Below are positions 34,172 through 43,212 of a DNA stretch of 64,000 nucleotides, piece after piece (the stretch's first letter is position 1; the number at the start of each line of letters is the position of its first letter). This stretch comes from Qipengyuania sp. S6317L1 (GTDB taxonomy: Bacteria > Pseudomonadota > Alphaproteobacteria > Sphingomonadales > Sphingomonadaceae): assembly GCF_023015615.1 (NCBI RefSeq), contig NZ_JALKAJ010000004.1, forward strand, positions 248,001 through 312,000, read 5' to 3'. Under the pieces are notes generated by a model. It did not search any database, had not been told where the DNA came from, and was given only the letters and a program-made list of their open reading frames with translations. Position numbers and translations under genes: made by a program.

Positions 34172-35755
34172 ATGAAATCACGCGCTTCCCTACTCTTTGC
34201 TGCTACCATTGCCGCCATCGCCCTATCGCCTGCGCCTCTGGCCGCGCAATTAGAATCAATTCGCGGCGCACCGCCAACGATAGACATCACGCCGCAGCGC
34301 ATTGAGCTACCGCCTGGGGTGGAACCTGCGACGACAATGGCCGAAGGGCGCGCGGTTGGACAAGTATATCGGATTGTGACGCTTGACGGCGGGCCGGACG
34401 GCATCAACTCGGTCATCGCGCTTGCGCCCGACATTACCAAGCAGGTCCGTAACCTGCAGCGACGCGGCTTGCCGCTTGATGGGCGCGCGGTTCTGGTAAA
34501 GGACAATATCGAGACGCGCGAATTGCCCACCACCGCAGGCAGCCTCGCGTTGAAGGACAATATGACCGGGCGCGATGCGCCTCTTATTGCCAATCTGCGC
34601 GCGGCAGGCGGTGTGGTGATGGGCAAGACGAACCTCAGCGAATGGGCCAATATCCGTTCGAACGATTCAACCAGCGGGTGGAGCGCGGTCGGGGGGCTGA
34701 CGCGCAACCCGCACGCCATTGACCGCAATTCCTGCGGCTCGTCTTCGGGAAGCGGGGCGGCGGTGGCTGCTGGTTTTGCCTGGGGCGCGATCGGGACAGA
34801 GACAAATGGCTCGATCACCTGCCCCGCAAGCATTAATGGCGTCGTCGGCTTTAAGCCCAGCGTCGGGATCGTCAGCCGCACCCATGTGGTTCCGATCTCC
34901 TCGACGCAGGACACCGCCGGGCCGATGACACGCACCGTCTATGACGCCGCTCTCCTGCTCACCGCGATTGCGGGTGAGGACGAAGCAGACGCCGCCACTT
35001 TGGATGCAGTTCGGGTGAGCGATTACACGGCGGGCCTCGGCGATTTCTCACTCGAAGGCGTGCGGATCGGGGTAATGCGTGATCAAATCGGCAATGATGC
35101 CCGGGTGGCGGGGGTCTATGAAAAGGCGCTTGCCGATCTTGAGGCGGCGGGCGCTGAGCTTGTCGATATCGAGTTCGAGATGAACGAGGAAATCTGGGAT
35201 GCAAGCTTCACCGTCCTCATGTTCGAGCTTCGCGAGGAAATGGGCAAATATCTTGCCTCTATCCCGCAAATAGACGGCGCGGACACCCCGCGCAGCCTCG
35301 CTGACCTCATCGCTTTTAACGAAGGCAGCGAAGCGGAAATGCGATGGTTCAATCAAGACCTGTTCGAGCTTGCTGAAACAACCACCGATCGCGAAGCCTA
35401 TGAGGCAGCGCGTGCGAAAGCCTTGCGGATTGCAGGAAAGGAGACGCTCGACGCATTGATGGCGCAGCACAATGTCCAGTTTCTGACCGCCCCGACCAGA
35501 GGCCCTGCATGGATGAGCGACCTTGTGCTGGGCGATCAGTTCAACGGCTCGATTGGCTTTGGAACCCCGGCCGCCGTCGCAGGTTATCCGCATCTCACTG
35601 TGCCGATGGGCGATGTCGAGAATTTGCCCGTTGGCATCAGCTTCTTCGGTGCAAAATGGGACGATCACGGCGTGCTCAAAGTCGGCGCGGCCTATGAACG
35701 CGCACGCAGCGCCGAACTGCCCAAGCCGAGCTTCAAGCGGTGGTCGCCGCAATAG
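34172..35755 (+). CDS. Exported amidase-signature hydrolase
   Basis: 527 aa. A signal peptide (LLFAATIAAIALSPAPLAA) directs it to the periplasm. The Ser-cisSer-Lys triad of the amidase-signature family is complete: Lys in AVLVKDNIET, and the two Ser in CGSSSGSGAAVAAG plus GTETNGSITCPAS. Substrates of such exported enzymes range from peptides to aryl amides and cannot be told here. Divergent from clpP, 127 bp between starts. Confidence 0.9.
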   Translation: MKSRASLLFAATIAAIALSPAPLAAQLESIRGAPPTIDITPQRIELPPGVEPATTMAEGRAVGQVYRIVTLDGGPDGINSVIALAPDITKQVRNLQRRGLPLDGRAVLVKDNIETRELPTTAGSLALKDNMTGRDAPLIANLRAAGGVVMGKTNLSEWANIRSNDSTSGWSAVGGLTRNPHAIDRNSCGSSSGSGAAVAAGFAWGAIGTETNGSITCPASINGVVGFKPSVGIVSRTHVVPISSTQDTAGPMTRTVYDAALLLTAIAGEDEADAATLDAVRVSDYTAGLGDFSLEGVRIGVMRDQIGNDARVAGVYEKALADLEAAGAELVDIEFEMNEEIWDASFTVLMFELREEMGKYLASIPQIDGADTPRSLADLIAFNEGSEAEMRWFNQDLFELAETTTDREAYEAARAKALRIAGKETLDALMAQHNVQFLTAPTRGPAWMSDLVLGDQFNGSIGFGTPAAVAGYPHLTVPMGDVENLPVGISFFGAKWDDHGVLKVGAAYERARSAELPKPSFKRWSPQ

Positions 35756-35847
35756 CGCCGCTACCGCACATCTTCGGAACCTATCTGCGCACCGCTGCGT
35801 AAGGGCAATGTTATGACCAAAAACGCACGCATTGTGATCGGCTGACC

Positions 35848-37185
35848 GTGGACGGCCGCATTCTTCTGCTCTCGATTTTCGGGCTGGGCCTGATCCTCGC
35901 GGTCACGCTCAAAGACAGGCTGGCGCGGTACTATCTATCCTTGCCTATCGTCTATGTAGCCGCAGGCTATGTGTTGTTTTCACTCCCCATCGGGCTTCCG
36001 GGTTTCAATCCGGCACGCGATGGCTTCGACGCAGTAACCCTGGAATACGTCACCGAATTTATCGTCATCGCCTCGCTCATGGCGGTAGGCATTTCGATTG
36101 ATCGCCCCGTCGACTGGCGCAATTGGAAGCAGGTGTGGCCGCTTCTGCTCTTCGCAATGCCGGTCACTATCATTGCCGTCTCGGTCTTCGGCTGGTGGGC
36201 CTTGGGACTTGCCCCTGCAAGCGCCATCCTGCTTGGCGCGGTCCTCGCCCCTACCGATCCGGTGCTCGCACGCAGTGTGCAGGTCGGGCCGCCCGGAAGG
36301 GCCGAGCGCCACGATGTCCGCTTCAGCCTCAGCGCAGAAGCAGGTCTTAACGACGGACTGGCCTTCCCCTTCACCTATCTCGCGATTGCTGCGGTCGGAA
36401 TGACAAGTGTGGGCATGTGGACCGTTGAATGGTTCGCTTTCGATTTCCTCTACCGAATTGTGATCGGATGCCTGGTGGGATTTGCCGTTGGCAGAGCGGG
36501 CGCGTGGTATGTTTTCGAATATGAAGCAGACGTCGGCCAAAAGGAGGACGATGAAGAGGCCCCGCGCTATTCAACCAGCGAAGGGCTGGTCGTTCTGGGC
36601 ACACTGCTGCTCGCCTATGGGTTGACCGAACTTATCGAAGGGTACGGGTTTCTTGCCGTCTTTGTCGGTGCAGTAACTGCCAGACAGTGCGAAAACGCCA
36701 GTCGCTATCACCAGATCAGCCACCATTTTATCGACCAGATCGAACAGATCGTTCTCGTCGCGGTGCTGTTTGCATTTGGTGCGATGCTGGCCAGCGGGGT
36801 TCTTGACGCATTGACATGGCCAGCCGCTATCGCCGGGTTACTGCTGGTTTTTGTGATCCGCCCGATAAGCGGCCTTATCTCCGAGGCTCGCAGCGACCTT
36901 CCGCTTGCTGGCAAAGCCGCCATTGCTTTCCTTGGCGTTCGGGGAATGGGATCGATCTATTATCTTGCCTATGGCCAGAACCAGGGCGATTTTTCAGAAA
37001 TCCCTGTCCTCTGGGCGACGGTCAGCTTTGCCATTCTGGTGTCAATTGTCGTCCACGGAGTTCTGGCTGGCCCGGTGATCCGTGCTCTTGAGGCGCGCGG
37101 TCATCACATCCACGTCGGAAGCGATCCCGAGATGGCCTCGCTAAGACCACCCGAAGAGGTCGAGGTCGAACCCCGCGAAACCTGA
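35848..37185 (+). CDS. CPA1-type Na+/H+ antiporter
   Basis: 445 aa, about 12 membrane helices. The ion-binding segment [20 protein letters not shown] and [19 protein letters not shown] is the mark of NhaP/CPA1 antiporters. The GTG start at 35848 is the first in-frame start; a nearby ATG at 35812 leads to a stop at once. The last 40 residues are hydrophilic and acidic ([12 protein letters not shown]), likely cytoplasmic. It converges on tig with a shared terminator. Confidence 0.88.
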   Translation: MDGRILLLSIFGLGLILAVTLKDRLARYYLSLPIVYVAAGYVLFSLPIGLPGFNPARDGFDAVTLEYVTEFIVIASLMAVGISIDRPVDWRNWKQVWPLLLFAMPVTIIAVSVFGWWALGLAPASAILLGAVLAPTDPVLARSVQVGPPGRAERHDVRFSLSAEAGLNDGLAFPFTYLAIAAVGMTSVGMWTVEWFAFDFLYRIVIGCLVGFAVGRAGAWYVFEYEADVGQKEDDEEAPRYSTSEGLVVLGTLLLAYGLTELIEGYGFLAVFVGAVTARQCENASRYHQISHHFIDQIEQIVLVAVLFAFGAMLASGVLDALTWPAAIAGLLLVFVIRPISGLISEARSDLPLAGKAAIAFLGVRGMGSIYYLAYGQNQGDFSEIPVLWATVSFAILVSIVVHGVLAGPVIRALEARGHHIHVGSDPEMASLRPPEEVEVEPRET

Positions 37186-37206
37186 CCTTCCCGCATGCAA
37201 ATCAAA

Positions 37207-37243
37207 AAGGCCCGGGGAGCCTATTGAGCGCCCCGGGCCTTTC
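37207..37243. terminator. Bidirectional terminator, antiporter/tig
   Basis: AAGGCCCGGGG and CCCCGGGCCTT make a perfect 11-bp stem, with an A run on the left and T residues on the right, between two convergent genes. Confidence 0.88.
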
Positions 37244-37269
37244 GAATGTCTTGGCAAAAGCCCGACAGC

Positions 37270-38838
37270 TTATTTCTTGTCAGCTGCCTTCTTCGCTGGC
37301 GCCTTCTTGGCCGCCGGCTTTTTGGCTGCTGCCTTTTTGGTAGGGGCCTTCTTTGCTGCTGCTTTTTTGGCAGGAGCTTTTTTGGCCTCTTCTTTATCGT
37401 CTGCCTTCTTGGCAGGTGCCTTCTTAGCCGCTGGCTTCTTGGCTGCAGCTTTTTTCGCCGGTGCCTTCTTCTTGGCAGGGGCTTTCTTCGCCTTATCCGC
37501 TTCGGCTTCCTCGTCGGCTTCGATCGCTTCCTGAAGTTCCTCGATCGTCACTTCACGCTCGGTCACGTCGGCCTTGTCGAAAAGGAAGTCGACGACCTTA
37601 TCTTCGTAAAGCGGTGCGCGAAGCTGCGCTGCTGCCATCGGATCCTGCTGCATGTACTGCATGAAGCGCTCACGGTCTTCTTCGCGATATTGCTGTGCAG
37701 CCTGCTGGATAAGCATCTGCATTTCCTGCTGGCTGACCTGAACATCGTTGGCCTGACCGATTTCGGAAAGGAGAAGGCCGAGGCGTACACGGCGCTCCGC
37801 GATGGCCTTGTAATCGTCCTTCTCGGCTTCGATCTCCTTGATCGCTGCTTCGGGATCTTCTTCCTTGGCCGCTTCCTGTTGAAGCTGAGCCCAGATTTGT
37901 TCGAACTCGGCATCGACCATCTGGCTTGGCACTGCAAAATCGTGACCAGCGGCGAGTTGATCGAGAAGCTGACGCTTCATCTGGGTGCGGGTGAGCCCTG
38001 CAGTCTGCTGCTCAAGCTGACCGGTCATGATCTCTTTGAGTTTGTCGAGACTGTCGAGGCCAAGGTTCTTGGCGAACTCGTCGTCGATCTTGGTTTCGGT
38101 TTCGATCTTTACCGCCTTCACGGTGACGTCGAAGGTTGCTTCCTTACCGGCGAGGTGTTCGGCCTGGTATTCTTCGGGGAAGGTCACGGTGATGGTTTTC
38201 TCATCGCCCGCTTTCACACCGACCAGCTGCTCTTCGAAGCCAGGAATGAAAGCGCCCGAGCCGATTACCAGCGGGGCGTCTTCGGCTTTGCCGCCTTCGA
38301 ACTCTTCGCCGTCGAGCTTACCGACAAAGTCGATGATCAACTGGTTGCCGTCGGCTGCTTTCTTGGTCTTGGCCGCATCCTTGTAGCTCTTGTTCGAGCC
38401 GGCAATGTTCGCAATCGCTTCTTCAAGCGCTTCATCGCTTACCGGAACGGTCAGCTTCTCAAGCTTCAGGCCATCGGTGCTTGGCGCTTCGATTTCTGGG
38501 AGCACTTCAAGCTCTACCGTGATCTCGGCGTCCTTGCCTTCTTCATAGTCCTCGTTGAGAGAAACCGCAGGCTGCATGGCCGGGCGCAGGCTTTCGTCAG
38601 CTATAAGGCCATCGACCGATTCGCGAATCATATCGTTGACCGTCTGGCCGTGGATCTGCTCGCCGTGCATCTTTTTGACGAGATTCGCTGGAACTTTGCC
38701 CGGGCGGAAGCCTGGCATTTTCACCTGCGGCGCGATCTTTTTGATCTCAGCTTCGATCTTCGCGGCGATTTCAGCGGCGGTGAGCGTGATCACATAACCG
38801 CGCTTGAGGCCTTCGTTGGTGGTCTGCTTGATTGCCAT
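37270..38838 (-). CDS. tig: Trigger factor with a lysine/alanine-rich tail
   Basis: 522 aa ribosome-bound chaperone and prolyl isomerase. The ribosome-binding signature appears as [19 protein letters not shown] near residue 40. The FKBP domain follows ([39 protein letters not shown]), then the helical chaperone domain. The usual protein is 430-450 aa. Here about 80 more residues follow, made of repeated [10 protein letters not shown] blocks like a histone H1 or bacterial Hc1/AlgP tail. The frame is intact through to TAA. The tail may bind nucleic acid or the ribosome; that is inference. Confidence 0.95.
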   Translation of the reverse strand: MAIKQTTNEGLKRGYVITLTAAEIAAKIEAEIKKIAPQVKMPGFRPGKVPANLVKKMHGEQIHGQTVNDMIRESVDGLIADESLRPAMQPAVSLNEDYEEGKDAEITVELEVLPEIEAPSTDGLKLEKLTVPVSDEALEEAIANIAGSNKSYKDAAKTKKAADGNQLIIDFVGKLDGEEFEGGKAEDAPLVIGSGAFIPGFEEQLVGVKAGDEKTITVTFPEEYQAEHLAGKEATFDVTVKAVKIETETKIDDEFAKNLGLDSLDKLKEIMTGQLEQQTAGLTRTQMKRQLLDQLAAGHDFAVPSQMVDAEFEQIWAQLQQEAAKEEDPEAAIKEIEAEKDDYKAIAERRVRLGLLLSEIGQANDVQVSQQEMQMLIQQAAQQYREEDRERFMQYMQQDPMAAAQLRAPLYEDKVVDFLFDKADVTEREVTIEELQEAIEADEEAEADKAKKAPAKKKAPAKKAAAKKPAAKKAPAKKADDKEEAKKAPAKKAAAKKAPTKKAAAKKPAAKKAPAKKAADKK

Positions 38839-38910
38839 GAGGTGGTACTTTACGCCTTATGTAAAATAGAAAAATTCATCTCTGCGCCCGACCTGCCGAA
38901 GAGCGAATAT

Positions 38911-38995
38911 TGGTGCGGGCGAAGGGACTCGAACCCCCACATCTTGCGATACCAGAACCTAAATCTGGCGCGTCTACCAATTTCGCCACGCCCGC
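38911..38995 (-). tRNA. tRNA-Leu (anticodon TAG)
   Basis: 85-nt class II tRNA on the minus strand with encoded CCA. The acceptor arms GCGGGCG and CGCCCGC pair. The D-loop GGTAGACGC, the anticodon stem CCAGA/TCTGG with loop TTTAGGT, a long variable arm, and the T-loop GTTCGAGTC are all present. Anticodon TAG reads CTA-type leucine codons. Confidence 0.96.
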
Positions 38996-39144
38996 ATGTC
39001 CGAACGAAGCCGCGCGGGAAAACCGAAGTTGCCCCGCGCGCGTCAGAACAGGCCCCCTAATGCGCTCGGCACAAAAGGGCAAGCGTCAAGGACGTGTCGA
39101 AGCACGCTTGTTTCACGCGGGCGAGGCGATTATGGGCGCATTCC

Positions 39145-39432
39145 ATGAGCGACGAAACAAATCCAAACGACATTCCGCCCGACCATCTTTCGGTCAATCC
39201 GCACAATCCGGCCTTCGATGGCGAGGTGTTGCAGCGCGGCGTGGGCATCAAGTTCAAGGACCGCGTGCGCACCGATATCGAGGAATATTCGATCTCGGAA
39301 GGCTGGGTCCGCGTGCAGGCTGGCAAAACGGTCGACCGCCGGGGCCAACCGCTCACCTTGAAACTTAATGGCCCGGTCGAGGCATGGTTTGAAGACCTCG
39401 GCGACAATCCGCCGGTCGCCAAGAAGAACTGA
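39145..39432 (+). CDS. DUF3297 family protein
   Basis: 95 aa, no signal or membrane segment. It reads PDHLSVNPHNPAFDGEVLQRG and EEYSISEGWVRVQAGKTVDRRGQPLTLKL, which matches the small conserved family DUF3297 found in many proteobacteria. Function unknown. ATG 39145 is the family-like start; the ORF opens further upstream with no related sequence. It converges on the CHAP-domain gene, 11 bp apart. Confidence 0.85.
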   Translation: MSDETNPNDIPPDHLSVNPHNPAFDGEVLQRGVGIKFKDRVRTDIEEYSISEGWVRVQAGKTVDRRGQPLTLKLNGPVEAWFEDLGDNPPVAKKN

Positions 39433-39443
39433 GCGCCCCCGCT

Positions 39444-40025
39444 CTAGCGGGTGAATTCGGCGAAAGCGCTTACGAATTCGCGGCTTGGCTCGGCGCGAAC
39501 AGGGCCGCGCACGCGTGGCATCGCGCGCTCGCGCTGTGACATGGTGTCGGCGTAGATGAAGCCTGCGAGCGGCCAATGGGTGCGCCCCGGCCTCTTGATC
39601 GGATCGTACCAGACGCGAACCTCGCTCCAGTCATTGTTGGGCGAGACATCAATTGCGGGAACATCGCGCTCGATTTGTCCGCGCCGTCCGTTGATCTCGG
39701 ACCAATTGGCGTGAGTGAGCAATACTTTGCGCGAATCGATTACCTCGCTGACATAGGCGACATGACCAAGACGCATGTTGCGATGCGGCTTGAACACCAT
39801 CACCGCGCCTTCTTGCGGGCGGCGACCACGGGCATATTTACCCTCGGCCTGATCCCACCATGTGCGCGCATCGCCATAGATCTCGACGCCTGAAAGCTCA
39901 CGGGCATAAGGCACGCATTGCAAATAGCCGGAACTTTGCGCGATCGCAGGTGCGGGCACAAGCGCGGCAGAGACACTCGTCAAAGCCATCGTGGCGGCAA
40001 TAAGGGGCTTAAAGTGGCATTTCAT
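39444..40025 (-). CDS. Exported CHAP-domain peptidase-like protein
   Basis: 193 aa from ATG 40025, which has AGGGG seven bases upstream. A signal peptide (LIAATMALTSVSAALVPAPAIA) ends near residue 30. The CHAP domain follows at once: the catalytic Cys is in YLQCVPYARELSG and the His in MRLGHVAYVSEV, with LLTHANW as the third conserved site. CHAP enzymes are amidases or endopeptidases acting on peptidoglycan. It should trim the cell wall in the periplasm. Confidence 0.87.
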   Translation of the reverse strand: MKCHFKPLIAATMALTSVSAALVPAPAIAQSSGYLQCVPYARELSGVEIYGDARTWWDQAEGKYARGRRPQEGAVMVFKPHRNMRLGHVAYVSEVIDSRKVLLTHANWSEINGRRGQIERDVPAIDVSPNNDWSEVRVWYDPIKRPGRTHWPLAGFIYADTMSQRERAMPRVRGPVRAEPSREFVSAFAEFTR

Positions 40026-40190
40026 AATTACCCCTAATGGCGCGGTAATATTGATATGAACCTTTGGAGCAGGGTTAATTTCGGGTTTACCGTGTTTCTG
40101 CGGGATTGCACGGGCGTCTTGTTGGACAAAACTTGCTAATTGCCGCGCGAAGGGCCACTTGGCGGCCACACACCAGAGCAAGCTGAACCA

Positions 40191-41636
40191 ATGAAAACCG
40201 TCGAAAAACCCACTGTCATCATCATCGGACGCCCCAATGTGGGCAAGAGCACGCTGTTCAACCGTCTGGTTGGCAAGAAGCTCGCGCTAGTCGATGACCA
40301 GCCCGGCGTCACCCGTGACCGCCGCCTGGGCGATGCCGAGATCGCCGGTTTGCAATTCACCGTGGTCGACACCGCCGGGTGGGAGGATGAGGACGAACTC
40401 ACCCTGCCAGGCCGGATGCGCAAGCAGACAGAAGCCAGCCTTGAAGGCGCGGATGCGGCGATGTTTGTCGTGGATGCTCGCGCTGGTCTAACCCCGCTCG
40501 ACAATGAGATCGCGCGATACCTTCGCGAACATGACGTGCCGATTGTGTTGGTCGCGAACAAGGCGGAAGGCAGGCTGGGCGAAGCGGGCGTTCTGGAAAG
40601 CTATGAACTCGGCTTTGGCGAACCGGTTGCGGTTTCTGCCGAGCATGGCGAAGGGATTGCAGACCTTTTCGGTGGGTTGTGGCCGATAATCGGCGAGAAA
40701 GCCGATGCAGCAGAAGCAGCCGCCAATGCGCCGGTCAACGAGGATGACGAGGAAGACGCGCCGCTCGGCCCGTTGAAGCTCGCGATTGTGGGCCGTCCGA
40801 ATGCTGGCAAATCGACGTTGATTAACCGTCTTCTTGGCGAAGATCGCCTTTTGACCGGACCAGAAGCCGGGATCACACGCGATTCCATTGCCATTGACTG
40901 GGAATGGACCGACCCCAAAACGGGCGACACGCGCGAAATTCGCCTGATCGACACCGCCGGCATGCGCAAAAAACGCAATGTGACCGAAAAGCTTGAAAAA
41001 CTCTCGGTAGCCGACGCAAGGCGCGCGGTGGATTTTGCCGAAGTGGTGGTGCTGCTTCTCGATGCGACGCAGGGCCTTGAGCATCAGGACCTCAAGATTG
41101 CTGCCCTCGCCCTTGAAGAAGGCCGCGCATTGATGGTGGCCATCAACAAATGGGACGTGGCGCAAGACGCCTCTTCGCTCTTCAACGGCATCAAGGCCGC
41201 GCTTCACGATGGTCTGGCGCAGGTTCGGGGCCTGCCTGTTTTCTCTGTCAGCGCCAAGACGGGCAAGGGTCTCGACACCATGCTCGGCGCTGCTTTCACG
41301 CTGCGCGAAAGCTGGTCCAAGCGCGTGCCGACCGCCGCGCTCAACCGCTGGTTCGATGATGCTCTTGCAGCAAACCCGCCGCCAGCGCCCGGAGGCCGCC
41401 GTATCAAACTGCGTTACATCACGCAGGCAGGGACCCGCCCGCCGCGCTTCGTGGTGTTTGGTTCGCGCCTCGATGATCTTCCGAAAAGCTATGAACGCTA
41501 TCTCATCAACGGCATCCGCGCGAAGCTTGGCTTTGAAGCGGTGCCGGTGCGCGTTACGTTGAAAAGTCCGAAGAACCCCTACAACGCCAACCGCGGTGGG
41601 GGCGGAAATTACTCTAGCGGCAATCAGAAATCGTAA
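40191..41636 (+). CDS. der: Ribosome-assembly GTPase Der (EngA)
   Basis: 481 aa with two tandem GTPase domains, unique to Der, which matures the 50S subunit. The first domain has GRPNVGKST, DTAGW and NKAEG; the second has GRPNAGKST, DTAGM and NKWD. The C-terminal KH-like domain follows, with PPRFVVFGSR. A Gly/Asn-rich tail ends it. ATG 40191 is preferred (MKTVEKPTV). The stop overlaps the next start as TAATG. Confidence 0.96.
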   Translation: MKTVEKPTVIIIGRPNVGKSTLFNRLVGKKLALVDDQPGVTRDRRLGDAEIAGLQFTVVDTAGWEDEDELTLPGRMRKQTEASLEGADAAMFVVDARAGLTPLDNEIARYLREHDVPIVLVANKAEGRLGEAGVLESYELGFGEPVAVSAEHGEGIADLFGGLWPIIGEKADAAEAAANAPVNEDDEEDAPLGPLKLAIVGRPNAGKSTLINRLLGEDRLLTGPEAGITRDSIAIDWEWTDPKTGDTREIRLIDTAGMRKKRNVTEKLEKLSVADARRAVDFAEVVVLLLDATQGLEHQDLKIAALALEEGRALMVAINKWDVAQDASSLFNGIKAALHDGLAQVRGLPVFSVSAKTGKGLDTMLGAAFTLRESWSKRVPTAALNRWFDDALAANPPPAPGGRRIKLRYITQAGTRPPRFVVFGSRLDDLPKSYERYLINGIRAKLGFEAVPVRVTLKSPKNPYNANRGGGGNYSSGNQKS

Positions 41637-42109
41637 TGCTCGACCTTTTCACCAGCAGCGTTGCCAGCGAAATCCTTGAACGGACTGCCGACACGCCGCG
41701 CGTTCTTCGAGCGGTGGAACTCAGCCTTGCGCCTGCCTTCCTGCTTGTCGGGATCGGCAGTATCATGAACGTGATGATGGCCCGCATTATCTGGATTGCC
41801 GGACGGATCGAACGGCTCGCAGACAGCGATAAGGAAAGCCACGATCCCGCCCAGGCGAGCGAGATTAAATGGCTGCGCGTCCGCCGTCGTCTGGTGCGCG
41901 TGGCAATCAAGTTTTCCACCGCAGCCGCTGTCGTGATCAGCTTCGTGATCGCGATCCTGTTCGTCTCAGCCTACATCGAGCCACGTATTGGCACGGTTGT
42001 CGCGTTTCTCTGGGTGGTGACGGTGGCACTTTTGATCACGGGCCTGATCTATTTCCTGCGCGAGACCCTGCTCGCAGCGGAAGGCCCAAAGATCGACACC
42101 CGGCCCTGA
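41636..42109 (+). CDS. DUF2721 membrane protein
   Basis: 157 aa with three hydrophobic helices: ELSLAPAFLLVGIGSIMNVM, FSTAAAVVISFVIAILFVSAY and VAFLWVVTVALLITGLIYFL. The pattern, with a basic loop between the first and second helices, matches DUF2721. Function unknown. It starts within the der stop codon, so it is co-translated with der, and ends at a terminator shared with convergent bfr. Confidence 0.83.
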   Translation: MLDLFTSSVASEILERTADTPRVLRAVELSLAPAFLLVGIGSIMNVMMARIIWIAGRIERLADSDKESHDPAQASEIKWLRVRRRLVRVAIKFSTAAAVVISFVIAILFVSAYIEPRIGTVVAFLWVVTVALLITGLIYFLRETLLAAEGPKIDTRP

Positions 42110-42121
42110 GCGAACACAGAA

Positions 42122-42154
42122 AAAGGGCGGGAACATCGCTGCCCCGCCCTTCTC
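42122..42154. terminator. Bidirectional terminator, DUF2721/bfr
   Basis: AAGGGCGGG and CCCGCCCTT pair with an A run before and TTCTCC after, between convergent stops. Confidence 0.8.
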
Positions 42155-42170
42155 CTGATTTCGAAAGCTT

Positions 42171-42674
42171 CTAGTTCGTCCCGGCTTTTGTTTCGCCTTC
42201 TCCTGCAGGATGGCTTTGCAACTGGACGTAATTTTGGATGCCCATTTTCTCGATCATTTCCAATTGGGTTTCCAGGAAGTCGACATGCTCTTCTTCGTTG
42301 GCAAGAATGTCTTCGAAGATCTGTTCCGAAGTATAGTCGCGTACGCTCTTGGCGTATTCCGCCGCGTCGCGAAGAAGCGGGATCGCTTCCATTTCAAGCG
42401 CGAGGTCGGCTTCGAGAATTTCCTTCACATCCTCGCCAACCTTCAGATTGTGGATCGCTTGAAAGTTGGGAAGACCGTTAAGGAACAGGATGCGCTCGGC
42501 CAAGCGGTCGGCGTGCTGCATCTCTTCGATGCTTTCGTGCCGCTCGTATTCGGCCAGTTTCGTAACACCCCAGTCTGCAAGGACGCGGTAATGCAACCAG
42601 TATTGGTTGATCGCGGTCAGCTCGTTGGTGAGCGCCTTGTTCAGGAATTCGATGACTTTTGGATCGCCCTTCAT
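42171..42674 (-). CDS. bfr: Bacterioferritin
   Basis: 167 aa ferritin-like heme protein that oxidises and stores iron in a 24-mer. Ferroxidase ligands are in NELTAINQYWLHYRVL, ERHESIEEMQHAD and ANEEEHVDFLE. Met at the EEMQHAD site is the axial heme ligand. The start has GAGGAC upstream. It lies 172 bp downstream of bfd on the same strand; I see no Fur-like box in its own leader. Confidence 0.95.
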   Translation of the reverse strand: MKGDPKVIEFLNKALTNELTAINQYWLHYRVLADWGVTKLAEYERHESIEEMQHADRLAERILFLNGLPNFQAIHNLKVGEDVKEILEADLALEMEAIPLLRDAAEYAKSVRDYTSEQIFEDILANEEEHVDFLETQLEMIEKMGIQNYVQLQSHPAGEGETKAGTN

Positions 42675-42846
42675 TGGAAGATGTCCTCTCTTGGATGCGG
42701 GGTCTTGCGGGTTTGAGCCAGATCAATGACTGGCTTTGTATACCCACACATATAGAGGATGCCCCTGCATCTGCGCAAGAGGCGGCGCGAATTTTTCCGT
42801 TTGAAATCAGTCGCTTGCGAGGGGTTCGCAATTGCGCTTCAGCGAC

Positions 42847-43062
42847 TTATAATGCGAGTTCCTTGCAACGCTTGCGCGCTGGATCGAGGCTTGCAACAAG
42901 TGCGCGCTCTTCCTCGATGGTTTTTTGAGCCTTCTCAAGGCATTGCCCGCAATTCGGCTTTTTGCCGAGGGACGCATAGACCATTTCAGCACAGCCATCA
43001 GCTTCAAGCGCGGCTGCGCGTAGGTCGGTTTCGCGAATAGCGTTGCAAATGCAAGTGTACAT
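42847..43062 (-). CDS. bfd: Bacterioferritin-associated ferredoxin
   Basis: 71 aa from ATG 43062. The [2Fe-2S] ligands are CIC near the start and CGQC near residue 39, giving the C-x-C...C-x2-C of Bfd. The start MYTCICNAIRET is diagnostic. Bfd reduces the heme of bacterioferritin so that stored iron can leave. A Fur/Mur-type palindrome sits in its promoter region at 43121-43135, fitting induction by low iron. Confidence 0.93.
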   Translation of the reverse strand: MYTCICNAIRETDLRAAALEADGCAEMVYASLGKKPNCGQCLEKAQKTIEEERALVASLDPARKRCKELAL

Positions 43063-43120
43063 CTCGGCTCCAATAACTCCTTGGGAATCACTCCTGCGAA
43101 GCGTTTGCAACACCTATTTA

Positions 43121-43135
43121 TGCGAACAAATCGCA
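43121..43135 (-). promoter_or_regulatory. Putative Fur/Mur operator of bfd
   Basis: TGCGA-N5-TCGCA, a perfect dyad that fits the alphaproteobacterial Fur/Mur pattern TGCRA-N5-TYGCA. On the minus strand it lies between a possible -35 (TTGCTA) and -10 (TAAATA) spaced 16 bp apart, so binding would block polymerase. Confidence 0.6.
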
Positions 43136-43212
43136 ATAGCAAGTTAAATCGCACCTAGGCGGACTCTTTTTCCCTGCGCGCAAAACCGCGCAGCGCGCTA
43201 CTCATCGCGGAT

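Noticed and set aside
37277..37495. Short tandem DNA repeats taken as a CRISPR or minisatellite
   Set aside because: The repeats are in frame and encode the Lys/Ala tail of trigger factor; there are no unique spacers of even length.
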